Source: Adhaeribacter swui
Lineage (GTDB): Bacteria > Bacteroidota > Bacteroidia > Cytophagales > Hymenobacteraceae
Assembly: GCF_014217805.1 (NCBI RefSeq)
Contig: NZ_CP055156.1
Coordinates: 1,550,001-1,614,000, forward strand
DNA: 64,000 bases
Direction of reading: 5' to 3'
The notes under the pieces were generated by a model. The model worked only from the letters and a program-made list of their open reading frames with translations, did not search any database and had not been told where the DNA came from. The position numbers were made by a program, and so were the translations under genes. This document shows, piece after piece, positions 35,557 to 43,388 of this stretch (the first letter of the stretch is position 1; every line of letters starts with the position of its first letter).

Positions 35557-36114
35557 TTACAACTCAAACCCAATCTGGCAGCGCTCGCCTTGTAACTTAT
35601 ACAATTCCTGCTCAATAGTTAAGTTAGATTTTACGTTGTTAAACTGGTCGGCGTACTGAATTTTCATTTCTTTGCGCTTGATAGCTTCCAGATAACGACG
35701 CACCTGGTTGCGGGTTTCCAGGATCAAGCCCGGTACTTCGGTGGGTTTATCATCTTCTCCTTTAGCTACCATGGTAAAGTACGAGGTATTGGTATGTTTC
35801 ATTACGCCGGTTCTTACGTTTTCGGCAGTTACTTTAATGCCCACTAACAACGAGGTACGGCCTACGTAATTAATAGAAGCCATTAAAGACACTAGCTCGC
35901 CTACTTCTACGGGTTGCAGAAAATTTACCCCATCTACGGTTACAGTAACACAGTAATTACCGGCATGCTTGGCCGCACAGGTATAAGCTACCTTATCCAT
36001 CAAAGACAATAAAATACCCCCGTGAATTTTTCCGCCGAAATTGGCATAACTCGGAATCATTAATTCAGTTAAAGTTGTACGCGAATAAGCTACAGACCGG
36101 AATTCAGGCAGCAT
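35557..36114 (-). CDS. Acyl-CoA thioesterase, hotdog fold
   Basis: 185 residues. The hotdog domain is complete (about 8-130), with NFGGKIHGGILLSLMDKVAY carrying the family Asn25 and the HGG turn. The central strand pair is CVTVTVDGVNFLQPVEVGE. This is the acyl-CoA hydrolase (YciA/ACOT-like) type, which releases fatty acids from CoA thioesters. A C-terminal tail of about 50 charged residues extends past the domain. Cytoplasmic. It overlaps no gene but ends 2 bp from the convergent MORN-TonB gene. Confidence 0.9.
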   Translation of the reverse strand: MLPEFRSVAYSRTTLTELMIPSYANFGGKIHGGILLSLMDKVAYTCAAKHAGNYCVTVTVDGVNFLQPVEVGELVSLMASINYVGRTSLLVGIKVTAENVRTGVMKHTNTSYFTMVAKGEDDKPTEVPGLILETRNQVRRYLEAIKRKEMKIQYADQFNNVKSNLTIEQELYKLQGERCQIGFEL

Positions 36115-36124
36115 TCTTAATTTA

Positions 36125-36298
36125 GTTGAAAGGTTAAAAAGGTTAGAAGGTTGAAAGGTTAAAAAGTTGCCGAATCAAAAAAAGAAAATGTTTTATATAA
36201 TGAGAAAGAGTTGATAAGTAAATTTTTAAAAATTCCAGCATCCCTGCCGCCTAGGATTCTAAAAACCTTTTAACTTTTTAACTTTCCAACCTTTCAAC
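36125..36298. repeat. GTTGAAAGGTTAAAA-type heptamer repeats in inverted orientation
   Basis: Block 1 (36125-36169) reads GTTGAAAGGTTAAAAAGGTT and similar units five times; block 2 (36264-36298) is its near-complement (AACCTTTTAACTTTTTAACT onward). Together they could fold into a long imperfect hairpin around about 95 bp. No gene lies inside. Such GTTGAAAGG/GGTTAAAA runs resemble dispersed intergenic repeats of Bacteroidota. Confidence 0.75.
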
Positions 36299-36302
36299 TC
36301 AT

Positions 36303-36626
36303 CTACAAAAACACCACTTCTTCTACCACGCCGGCGCCTACTTCCAGGTTTATCAGTTCTATTACGCGGGTTTTGGACATTACTAACTGGTGCTTGAGCG
36401 GGGCCGAAGTAAGCAATACAAACAGCTTATTATCTTTAAAATAAAGTTCCTTTGTTTTAAGCGCGATGGCTTTGCCCACAATCTTTTCCCAACTGGCTAC
36501 TACCTGCACCTGGTTTACCTTACCCTGAATCCGGTAAGCTTTTAGTAAAGCCTGGATGCTGTCTTTTACAGGTTGAATGTCAGACTTCCGAATATTTATT
36601 TGTTTATCTCGATTAATAAAAGCCAC
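36303..36626 (-). CDS. DUF721 (DciA-like) protein
   Basis: About 107 residues if initiated at GTG 36626. The DUF721 core is clear: INIRKSDIQPVKDSIQALLKAYR, VVASWEKIVGKAIALKT and KLFVLLTSAPLKHQLVMSK. Related DciA proteins act in replicative helicase loading in bacteria lacking DnaC, so the neighbouring recF gene fits a replication role. A longer frame starts at GTG 36782, overlapping the recF stop. That extra 52-residue N-terminus is unlike the family and includes an A/T intergenic palindrome, so I prefer the shorter form. The exact start remains uncertain. Confidence 0.75.
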   Translation of the reverse strand: MAFINRDKQINIRKSDIQPVKDSIQALLKAYRIQGKVNQVQVVASWEKIVGKAIALKTKELYFKDNKLFVLLTSAPLKHQLVMSKTRVIELINLEVGAGVVEEVVFL

Positions 36627-36781
36627 GGTAAAGTTGGTTATAAAGTGAATGTTTGGGTGCGCCTGGTTGCAATAATTTTTTAAATTTTTACAATTTGCAG
36701 TACCCAGCACCGGGTAAATATACGGGCTGAAACCGCGGATAACTGAACCAAACCCAAGTTTATTTATCCCGGCTTTATCCA

Positions 36782-37888
36782 CTAGGTTATCAACTGCACC
36801 GTGCCACTCACCACTTTAAAATTACTTACCTGCTCCGAAATACTGCCCACCAGTTTTTGGGTGCGCTCCAGGTGAGAGTCTGTAATAAATAATTGCCCAA
36901 AGGTATTTTCAGCTACTAATTGCAGCAATTTGGTAATGCGTTTTTCATCCAACCGGTCAAATATATCATCCAGCAAGAGCAGTGGTTTTTGTTTTTTTTG
37001 TTGAGCTACTACCTCAAATTGCGCTAGTTTTAAAGCAATTACGTACGATTTTTGCTGCCCCTGCGAACCATAGTTCTTTACGGGCCAGTTATCCATAAAA
37101 AAAACAAAATCGTCTTTATGCGGGCCCACGGTGGTGCGTTGCAGCATTAAATCTTTGTGCTGCGCCTGATTAAGTAAGTAAATAAAACTATGATTGGTGA
37201 GTTGACTTTTATAATCGAGCGTTACGGTTTCGCTGCTCCCCGATAAGTGTTGGTAATGTTTTTGAAAAACAGGGACAAAATTCGCTAAAAACGATTGCCG
37301 CACTTTGGTGATATAATTACCCGCGGGCACCAACTGTTCATCCAGAATTTGCAGGTACTCCTTATCAAAGTAATTACGGTCGGCAAATTGCTTGAGTAGC
37401 GAATTGCGCTGTTTTAAGATATAATTATAGGTAATGAGTTCGTTCAGGTAAGTTGCGTCGAGTTGTGAAATTAAACTATCAAAATAGCGCCGCCGCTCTT
37501 CGCTCCCTTCCCGGATTAAATCCGTATCGTACGGCGAAATTAAAACCACCGGATATTTGCCAATGTGCTCACTAATTTTTTCGTAGGCTAATTTATTATG
37601 CGTAATTATTTTTTTCTGGCCCGACCGAAATGTACACTGAATCGTATCTTGGTGGGTAAAGGCCTGAAAGCGGCCTTTTACCATAAAATAGTCTTCGCCT
37701 TGTTTTACGTTTTGCAAATCGGTAGCGGTAAAGGCACTCTTGCCCATCGAAAGATAATAGATAGCGTCGAGCACATTAGTTTTGCCGCTGCCATTGTCGC
37801 CGATAAAGCAATTAATATGGGGCGAGAATGAAAGGTCTGCCTCTTCGTAATTTTTAAAATACAGTAAATGGAGATTTTCCAGAACCAT
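36782..37888 (-). CDS. recF: DNA replication and repair protein RecF
   Basis: 368 residues, the usual length. Walker A is GDNGSGKT (30-37), Walker B LLLLDDIFDRLDEKR and the signature region YGSQGQQKSYVIALKLAQ, giving the SMC-like ATPase layout of RecF. It binds gapped DNA in the RecFOR pathway and helps load RecA at stalled forks. The DUF721 gene lies directly downstream on the same strand, and pdhA is divergent upstream with a 63-bp gap that must contain both promoters. Confidence 0.95.
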   Translation of the reverse strand: MVLENLHLLYFKNYEEADLSFSPHINCFIGDNGSGKTNVLDAIYYLSMGKSAFTATDLQNVKQGEDYFMVKGRFQAFTHQDTIQCTFRSGQKKIITHNKLAYEKISEHIGKYPVVLISPYDTDLIREGSEERRRYFDSLISQLDATYLNELITYNYILKQRNSLLKQFADRNYFDKEYLQILDEQLVPAGNYITKVRQSFLANFVPVFQKHYQHLSGSSETVTLDYKSQLTNHSFIYLLNQAQHKDLMLQRTTVGPHKDDFVFFMDNWPVKNYGSQGQQKSYVIALKLAQFEVVAQQKKQKPLLLLDDIFDRLDEKRITKLLQLVAENTFGQLFITDSHLERTQKLVGSISEQVSNFKVVSGTVQLIT

Positions 37889-37951
37889 TCATTTCTTTGT
37901 TGAATTTTTTACTTAATTTCGCACTCTAAACAGTTTAGCTCGTTACAAGTT

Positions 37952-38983
37952 ATGGCAGTTACAAAGCAAATGCCCAAAACAAAGGTAAAACCTGCGACAA
38001 ATTTCTCAAAAGAAACCTATGTACGTTGGTACGACATGATGCAGTTAATGCGTAAGTTCGAAGAGAAAGCAGGTCAGTTATACGGTCAGCAAAAAATTAA
38101 GGGCTTTTGCCACTTATATATTGGTCAGGAAGCCTGCGTAGCCGGAGCCGTTACCGCGCTTACCAAAGATGACAAATGGATTACTGCTTACCGCGATCAT
38201 GCGCATCCGTTAGCGCTTGGCACCTCTCCCAACGCCGTTATGGCCGAGTTATTCGCCAAATCTACTGGTTGTTCTAAAGGCAAAGGTGGCTCTATGCACA
38301 TCTTCGATAAATCCGTAAATTTTGTGGGTGGCCACGGAATTGTGGGTGGTCAAATTCCTTTAGGCGCTGGCTTAGCCTTTGCCGAAAAGTATAATAAAAC
38401 CGGCAACTTGTGTATGACTTACATGGGTGATGGTGCCGTACGCCAGGGTTCCTTCCACGAAACCTTTAACATGGCCATGACCTGGAAACTACCGGTAATT
38501 TTTGTGGTAGAAAACAATGGTTACGCTATGGGTACTTCGGTGTCACGTACCTCTAACGTTACCGAGTTGGCTACTTTGGCCTTAGCTTACCAAATGCCCG
38601 CCGAAACGGTAAATGCCATGCGTTGCGAAGACGTACACGAAGCCGTAGCTCGTGCCGCCGAACGCGCCCGGGCTGGCGAAGGTCCTACTTTCCTGGAATT
38701 TAAAACCTACCGGTACAAAGGCCACTCTATGTCGGATCCGGCCAAATACCGCACCAAAGAAGAACTGGAAGAATACCGCAACCAGGACCCAATTGAAATG
38801 GTGCGCCACACCATCCTGGAAAACAAATATGCGACCGAACAGGAATTGGAAGAAATTGACAATCGCATTAAAGCCCAGGTAGCAGAATGCGTGGAGTTTG
38901 CTGAAAAATCGCCTTACCCAACGGCCGATGAATTATACAAAGACGTTTACGTTCAAGAAGATTATCCTTATATCCAAGATTAA
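37952..38983 (+). CDS. pdhA: Pyruvate dehydrogenase E1 component, alpha subunit
   Basis: 343 residues. The thiamine diphosphate motif begins GDGAVRQGSFHETFNMA (GDG 159-161) and ends VVENN (188-189). The N-terminal LMRKFEEKAGQLYGQQKIKG and the loop TYRYKGHSMSDPAKYR are E1-alpha hallmarks. It decarboxylates pyruvate with E1 beta; no beta, E2 or E3 gene lies within this window, so the complex is split here. Divergent from recF. Product feeds acetyl-CoA formation in the cytoplasm. Confidence 0.95.
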   Translation: MAVTKQMPKTKVKPATNFSKETYVRWYDMMQLMRKFEEKAGQLYGQQKIKGFCHLYIGQEACVAGAVTALTKDDKWITAYRDHAHPLALGTSPNAVMAELFAKSTGCSKGKGGSMHIFDKSVNFVGGHGIVGGQIPLGAGLAFAEKYNKTGNLCMTYMGDGAVRQGSFHETFNMAMTWKLPVIFVVENNGYAMGTSVSRTSNVTELATLALAYQMPAETVNAMRCEDVHEAVARAAERARAGEGPTFLEFKTYRYKGHSMSDPAKYRTKEELEEYRNQDPIEMVRHTILENKYATEQELEEIDNRIKAQVAECVEFAEKSPYPTADELYKDVYVQEDYPYIQD

Positions 38984-38993
38984 TAAGTTTAAT

Positions 38994-39096
38994 TAATCGT
39001 TGTTGGTCTTAATTTTTGGTAATATTTTTAAAATTATTGAAAATGAGGCGAATGAAATTTTAATTTTACGTGTTGTAGCACAACAAACAACGATTA
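38994..39096 (+). promoter_or_regulatory. Structured leader upstream of the TPR gene
   Basis: TAATCGTTGTT (38994-39004) and AACAACGATTA (39086-39096) are perfect inverted arms around 81 bp. Within them, TGTTGT-AGC-ACAACA (39071-39085) forms a small hairpin. The structure ends 24 bp before the ATG at 39120. It may mark the end of the pdhA transcript or a folded leader; no known riboswitch is recognised. Confidence 0.4.
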
Positions 39097-39119
39097 GTGA
39101 ACAAGAATAACCAAAAGTA

Positions 39120-39830
39120 ATGGCACAAAATATCACCAAGAAAGACCACACCTTAGACGTCCTCGAAAATCCGGATGTATTAGCCGATCGCTTAACGCAT
39201 GGTTCGGAAGACTTTGTTAGTAAATACAAGAATGTACTTCTGGGTCTGTTAGGAGTAGTAGCTGCTGCTATTATTGGAGGTTACTTGTTCTACAATTATC
39301 GTAATACCCAGGAGAAAGAAGCTCAGGCTGATATGTTCCAGGCGATCTATTACTTTGAAGCAGATTCGTTAAATAAAGCTTTAAAAGGGGATGGTCAATA
39401 CCGGGGCTTAACCACCATTGCCGATGAGTACGGCAGTACTAAAGCGGGCAATCTGGCTAAGTTTTATACCGGGGTAATTTATTTGAAGCAAGGCAAATTT
39501 AAAGAAGCTATCAACTACCTGGGAGATTATAAATCGAACGATTTGATTTTACAGGGTAAAGCGTATAGTTTATTAGGCGATGCCAATCTGGAACTGGGTA
39601 ATAAAAAAGAAGCCATTGATTATTACTTAAAAGCGGCCGATTACAATTCGAATGAGTTTTTTACCCCGCAATATTTAATGAAAGCTGGTGCGGCCTACGA
39701 AGCTAATAACGACTTCGCCAAGGCTACCGAAGTATATAACAGAATTATTAATAATTACGCCAATGCGGCTGAAGTAGCTGATGCTAAGAAATACAAGGCT
39801 CGGGCAGAGCTTTTAGCAGCGGGTAAGTAA
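39120..39830 (+). CDS. Membrane-anchored TPR protein (YfgM-like)
   Basis: 236 residues. A hydrophilic N-terminus of about 38 residues precedes one helix (VLLGLLGVVAAAIIGGYLFY), then tetratricopeptide-type helices: NLAKFYTGVIYLKQGKFKEAI, KAYSLLGDANLELGNKKEAI and LMKAGAAYEANNDFAKATEV. Single-pass TPR proteins of this layout act as scaffolds or chaperone partners at the inner membrane. No catalytic motif is seen. It is followed by a strong terminator and sits between pdhA and ribH without obvious functional link. Confidence 0.8.
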   Translation: MAQNITKKDHTLDVLENPDVLADRLTHGSEDFVSKYKNVLLGLLGVVAAAIIGGYLFYNYRNTQEKEAQADMFQAIYYFEADSLNKALKGDGQYRGLTTIADEYGSTKAGNLAKFYTGVIYLKQGKFKEAINYLGDYKSNDLILQGKAYSLLGDANLELGNKKEAIDYYLKAADYNSNEFFTPQYLMKAGAAYEANNDFAKATEVYNRIINNYANAAEVADAKKYKARAELLAAGK

Positions 39831-39850
39831 TAAGTTGTTATAAAATTTTA

Positions 39851-39893
39851 AAAAGCACCATTATCGAAATAAAACTTCGGTAATGGTGCTTTT
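39851..39893 (+). terminator. Intrinsic terminator after the TPR gene
   Basis: AAAAGCACCATTATCGAA (39851-39868) pairs with TTCGGTAATGGTGCTTTT (39876-39893), 18 bp with one G-U pair, ending in a T-run. Confidence 0.85.
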
Positions 39894-40012
39894 ACTTTTA
39901 ATACCCTGTTCAAAAGCTAATTTTACTTTACTTTTAGCAAAGCAATCAGGCTGGTAAATTAATGCTGATTGTTAAACCTGTAACTTGCAACCTAAAACTT
40001 AAACCTCTATTC

Positions 40013-40495
40013 ATGGCAAGCGCACTTAAAAATCTAAGCGATTATAACTCTAATAATTTAATTGATATTTCTGGAAAAAAGTTTGGTTTGGTAGTAGCCG
40101 AGTGGAATAAAGCAATAACGGATACCTTGTGCCAGGGCGCTTACGAAACATTAATAAAGCACGGGGCTAACCCGGAAAATATTGTTCGGAACACTGTGCC
40201 CGGCAGTTTTGAGCTAAGCTTCGGAGCCCAATTACTGGCACAAAACCCTGCTATTGATGCCGTTATATGCCTGGGAGTAGTAATTAAAGGCGAAACCAAA
40301 CACGACGATTACATTTGCCACGCAGTAGCGCAAGGCATAACGCAAGTAAGTTTAAAATATAATAAACCAGTAATTTTTGGTTTAGTAACTACCAACGACG
40401 AGCAACAAGCCTGGGATCGGGCAGGTGGCAAACACGGTAATAAAGGTATAGAAGCGGCCGCAACCGCTATTCATATGCTTGGCATTTGTGAATAA
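40013..40495 (+). CDS. ribH: 6,7-dimethyl-8-ribityllumazine synthase
   Basis: 160 residues from the ATG at 40013; the frame extends upstream to 39962 but that part is not family-like. Hallmarks are FGLVVAEWNKAITD, NTVPGSFELSFGAQLL, and LGVVIKGETKHDDYICH, which carries the catalytic-loop His. It condenses 5-amino-6-ribitylamino-uracil with dihydroxybutanone phosphate in the penultimate riboflavin step, as a 60-mer or pentamer in the cytoplasm. No other rib gene is here and no FMN riboswitch is visible upstream. Confidence 0.95.
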   Translation: MASALKNLSDYNSNNLIDISGKKFGLVVAEWNKAITDTLCQGAYETLIKHGANPENIVRNTVPGSFELSFGAQLLAQNPAIDAVICLGVVIKGETKHDDYICHAVAQGITQVSLKYNKPVIFGLVTTNDEQQAWDRAGGKHGNKGIEAAATAIHMLGICE

Positions 40496-40513
40496 AAGCT
40501 AATCACATAAAAA

Positions 40514-40553
40514 TACCAGAAGGAGAAAACCTTGTAGGTGTCTCCTTCTGGTA
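40514..40553. terminator. Bidirectional terminator between ribH and a lipoprotein gene
   Basis: TACCAGAAGGAGA (40514-40526) and its complement TCTCCTTCTGGTA (40541-40553) form a perfect 13-bp stem with a 14-nt loop, flanked by A-rich sequence on both sides. It lies between two convergent genes. Confidence 0.8.
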
Positions 40554-40570
40554 AAACAAAATACTTCCAA

Positions 40571-40810
40571 CTATTTTGTAGTGGCGGCTTTGGGTTTGTA
40601 GATGGCCCCAGTAGCAAAGTCCACGGCTAAACTCGGCCAGAATAAAAGCACGTCGGCAACTAGTGCCCCAATTCTTAATTCTCTTTGCGGTTCACCCGGC
40701 GCAGGTCTGGTTTTCTGGTATTCTGTTACCTTACCACCAAAAAGAGTGGCGCACGAAGAAAGAGACACACAAGCTATTAAAATAAATAAAGATTGTCTTA
40801 GTTTTCTCAT
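40571..40810 (-). CDS. Small hypothetical lipoprotein (79 aa)
   Basis: N-terminus MRKLRQSLFILIACVSLSSC with lipobox LSSC (Cys20), so it is lipidated and sits in the envelope. The mature part contains EYQKTRPAPGEPQRELRIG and a hydrophobic stretch ALVADVLLFWPSLAVDFATG ending KPKAATTK. The pattern of a short lipoprotein with a hydrophobic stretch before a GxIYKPK-like end recurs in Bacteroidota, but no function is assigned. Confidence 0.75.
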   Translation of the reverse strand: MRKLRQSLFILIACVSLSSCATLFGGKVTEYQKTRPAPGEPQRELRIGALVADVLLFWPSLAVDFATGAIYKPKAATTK

Positions 40811-41023
40811 AAATGTAGTTTTAAGTGGTTAAAGCCGAAGCATATAAATTAAATAAAATATTTCAACAAATTACTTCGGTAAGCCACTATTATTAAAATT
40901 TAATTTATTATAAAAATTTTAACAATACTACTACCATCTGCCACTTATATTAAACCAACAACTTACTAAAGAATGGCCAACTTTCTTTTCTGCCTAAAAC
41001 AATAAAATTTAAAATTTTCTCTT

Positions 41024-41944
41024 TTAATAACGACGACGGGGCTGGGCGCTTTTACCCAAATTTACTTGTAACCCAATCGATGGGATAAAGGTCATACCAG
41101 AGAATTCGTGTTTTTTGCCGCCCAATACTTTATAAGTACCGTAGTTTTGATAATACATGGTTAGAGCGGGTAATAGGTAAACGTACCGGAAACCAATCTT
41201 CCCGTTTACAAAAGCGCCGTATGAAGAAAAACTGTTTTTTTCTTTTACCGCTTCTACCCTCACTACTTGGTCGGTGTATTTGGTAAATATATTACCTGGG
41301 TCAAAGCCATATTTAATAAACGTACGGTTGTAAACTACCCCCCACGAGATATTACCAATTTCTTCTTCTGGCCCAAACGACTTACTAAAAATAACCGGAA
41401 TTACTACATCGCGGCGGGTAGCATAAAAGTCCAGCACCGGTTCTAGTTTATTTAACAAAGCCCGAGCCGGTAAATTTGCTTTCTGACCGGTATATTGCAA
41501 ACCCACACTCCCATATAAAGTACCTTCGCCCGGATTGTCAGGCGTACCCGTCGGCCCTAAAAACTGGTACATGGCATCGAGTACATGAGCGCCGGAAGCA
41601 AATTTATATCCTACATCTACACGCGGCGCAACCCCGTAACGCACATAAAAGTCAAACGTAAGCCCAACCGGGTCTAAGGCATAGGCGGTTAATCCTTTCG
41701 CAAACACATCTATTTGCTCATCATAGTAAATAGAATCTTTATTCCGGATGGCATCTACCGCTGATTTAGTGATATCATCTAATTGGCCAATGGGTTCGGT
41801 GGCAATATTTCCCCCAAAGTTTAAACCGGCTTTAAATTGTCCGGGAGCCGTAACTTTCCCGGAATTAATAATTGCCCGGGGTGCGGTACAACTTACCGCA
41901 AAAAGCATAAAAAATGAGAAAATTGCTGAGGGAAATCGTTGCAT
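41024..41944 (-). CDS. Outer-membrane-associated hypothetical lipoprotein
   Basis: 306 residues with signal FFMLFAVSC and Cys19. The mature part is rich in alternating aromatic and polar beta-strand sequence (DVGYKFASGAH, LYGSVGLQYTGQ, FRYVYLLPALTMYYQNYGTY) and ends SIGLQVNLG before a basic tail. That suggests a small outer-membrane beta-barrel. No specific family recognised. It is alone between the small lipoprotein gene and the dksA-type gene. Confidence 0.65.
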   Translation of the reverse strand: MQRFPSAIFSFFMLFAVSCTAPRAIINSGKVTAPGQFKAGLNFGGNIATEPIGQLDDITKSAVDAIRNKDSIYYDEQIDVFAKGLTAYALDPVGLTFDFYVRYGVAPRVDVGYKFASGAHVLDAMYQFLGPTGTPDNPGEGTLYGSVGLQYTGQKANLPARALLNKLEPVLDFYATRRDVVIPVIFSKSFGPEEEIGNISWGVVYNRTFIKYGFDPGNIFTKYTDQVVRVEAVKEKNSFSSYGAFVNGKIGFRYVYLLPALTMYYQNYGTYKVLGGKKHEFSGMTFIPSIGLQVNLGKSAQPRRRY

Positions 41945-42310
41945 TACGAATTAATTAAATAACTAACCTAATTAGTTGCGAATTTACTAAAACTTTACCG
42001 GCAAAGTTAATCTAAAACCAAGCCAAGTTGTTACACAACTTGCGGCATGGCTCCTTAATAATTTCTTTATGGCATGTTTATTGAAAACAAAAGCTTAAGT
42101 TTAATTTAGGTAAATGCTGTTAAATTAGATATTTACTCTTACTTTTGCGGCAAATTAGATGTATTTCTGGTTCAGTTGTCAGGTAACTGTTTTTAGTTGA
42201 AAAGAGAATTTAAACTAATCTGCTTTGCATTCTGTTACAACAAAATAGAAGTACAGTAGCTTAATCTGTAATAATTTATTAAAGGAAGTAATTCAATATT
42301 TTACAAGTAT
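41945..42310. other. 366-bp intergenic stretch upstream of the DksA-like gene
   Basis: Divergent spacer holding the promoters of the flanking genes. One good -7 match is listed at 42140. No gene or strong hairpin seen. Confidence 0.55.
42140..42147 (+). promoter_or_regulatory. -7 promoter element of the DksA-like gene
   Basis: TACTTTTG is an exact TAnnTTTG match, 163 bp before the ATG. The -33 TTTG is not obvious (TGTT at 42118-42121), so the assignment is tentative. A leader of about 155 bases would result. Confidence 0.4.
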
Positions 42311-42694
42311 ATGTCAGAGGAACCACTCCGTTATTCTAGGGAAGACCTGAATGAGTTTGAACAGATTATCCGGGAAAAATTAACCAACGCAAAAAGAGAA
42401 GTAGCTTTTATTAAAGAAACTTTAAGCCGGCGCAATGATAGCGGTACTGATAATACAGCATCATCAGCTAAAGTGCTTGAAGACGGAGCCGATACTGCTG
42501 AAAAAGAAAGCTTAAATCAGTTGGCTTCCCGGCAATTAAAGTTTATTCAGCAGTTAGAAAACGCTTTAATCCGGATTAAAAACGGTAGCTATGGCGTTTG
42601 TATCGCTACTGGTAAATTAATTCCAAAAGAGCGTTTACGTGCGGTGCCACACACCCAGCATTCTATTGAAGCTAAGTTACAGCGCAGAGATTAA
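42311..42694 (+). CDS. DksA/TraR-family protein lacking the zinc finger
   Basis: 127 residues. The coiled-coil hairpin runs over about 10-90, with EDGADTAEKESLNQLASRQ at its tip, followed by the globular YGVCIATGKLIPKERLRAVPH. Only one of the four zinc-ligand cysteines remains. This zinc-less form is the common Bacteroidota version. It is expected to bind RNA polymerase through the secondary channel and modulate rRNA transcription. The scpB gene begins 7 bp downstream, so they are co-transcribed. Confidence 0.88.
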   Translation: MSEEPLRYSREDLNEFEQIIREKLTNAKREVAFIKETLSRRNDSGTDNTASSAKVLEDGADTAEKESLNQLASRQLKFIQQLENALIRIKNGSYGVCIATGKLIPKERLRAVPHTQHSIEAKLQRRD

Positions 42695-42701
42695 GTAATC
42701 T

Positions 42702-43265
42702 TTGGAAATTTTACAAAACTACATACAGGCCATTATCTTCTGTTCCTCGGCGCCCGTTGCCATTGAGGAATTGCAGAAATGTCTTTCAGAAACGTTGCAG
42801 CAAGAAATTTCGATCAGCGATGTTTTAGAAAGTATTGAAGCAATAAACCAGCGATTTGCCGGAGATTCTTTTGCTTTTCAGATTTACGCCATTGGTGGCG
42901 GATACCAGTTTTTAACTAAACCGGATTATCAGGAAGCTATCGGGTTATATCTGAAACAAAAATCAAAACGCAAACTCTCGGTTTCGGCGCTGGAAACATT
43001 GGCTATTATCGCGTACAAACAACCTATCTCTAAATCTGGTATTGAACAAATACGGGGAGTAAGTTGCGACTATGCTATTCAAAAGCTACTAGAGAAAGAA
43101 TTGATTCAGATTAAAGGGAAAGCCGACACCATTGGCCGGCCTTTGATTTACGGCACTACCCAAAAGTTCATGGAATATTTTGGCATTAATCATTTAAAGG
43201 ACCTTCCTCAGTTAAAAGATTTTATATCCGAAGAAAATATCATCGGCGAAATCTCAGATAATTAG
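42702..43265 (+). CDS. scpB: Segregation and condensation protein B
   Basis: 187 residues from a TTG start (LEILQNYIQAIIFCS). The two winged-helix parts are visible: the N-terminal helix pattern and the C-terminal KRKLSVSALETLAIIAYKQPISK with IEQIRGVSCDYAIQKLLEK, then GRPLIYGTT. It is the accessory of the SMC-ScpAB condensin that compacts and segregates chromosomes. ScpA is not in this window. It follows the DksA-like gene by 7 bp and ends at a strong terminator. Confidence 0.93.
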   Translation: MEILQNYIQAIIFCSSAPVAIEELQKCLSETLQQEISISDVLESIEAINQRFAGDSFAFQIYAIGGGYQFLTKPDYQEAIGLYLKQKSKRKLSVSALETLAIIAYKQPISKSGIEQIRGVSCDYAIQKLLEKELIQIKGKADTIGRPLIYGTTQKFMEYFGINHLKDLPQLKDFISEENIIGEISDN

Positions 43266-43296
43266 AACTTTAAAAAATTAGTTAAGTTAATTAATA

Positions 43297-43334
43297 AAGG
43301 CCGGTACAGTTTACTCGTAGACTGTACCGGCCTT
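43297..43334 (+). terminator. Intrinsic terminator after scpB
   Basis: AAGGCCGGTACAGT (43297-43310) and its exact complement (43321-43334) form a 14-bp stem with a 10-nt loop. The T-rich tail is weak (CTCCTCATTT). Confidence 0.8.
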
Positions 43335-43388
43335 CTCCTCATTTAATAAAAATACTTACAGTAGCGATACTGCAACACAACAAATTAT

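Noticed and set aside
39900-40012. Possible FMN riboswitch upstream of ribH
   Set aside because: The 120 bp before the start show no conserved FMN-element segments, only the terminator of the previous gene.
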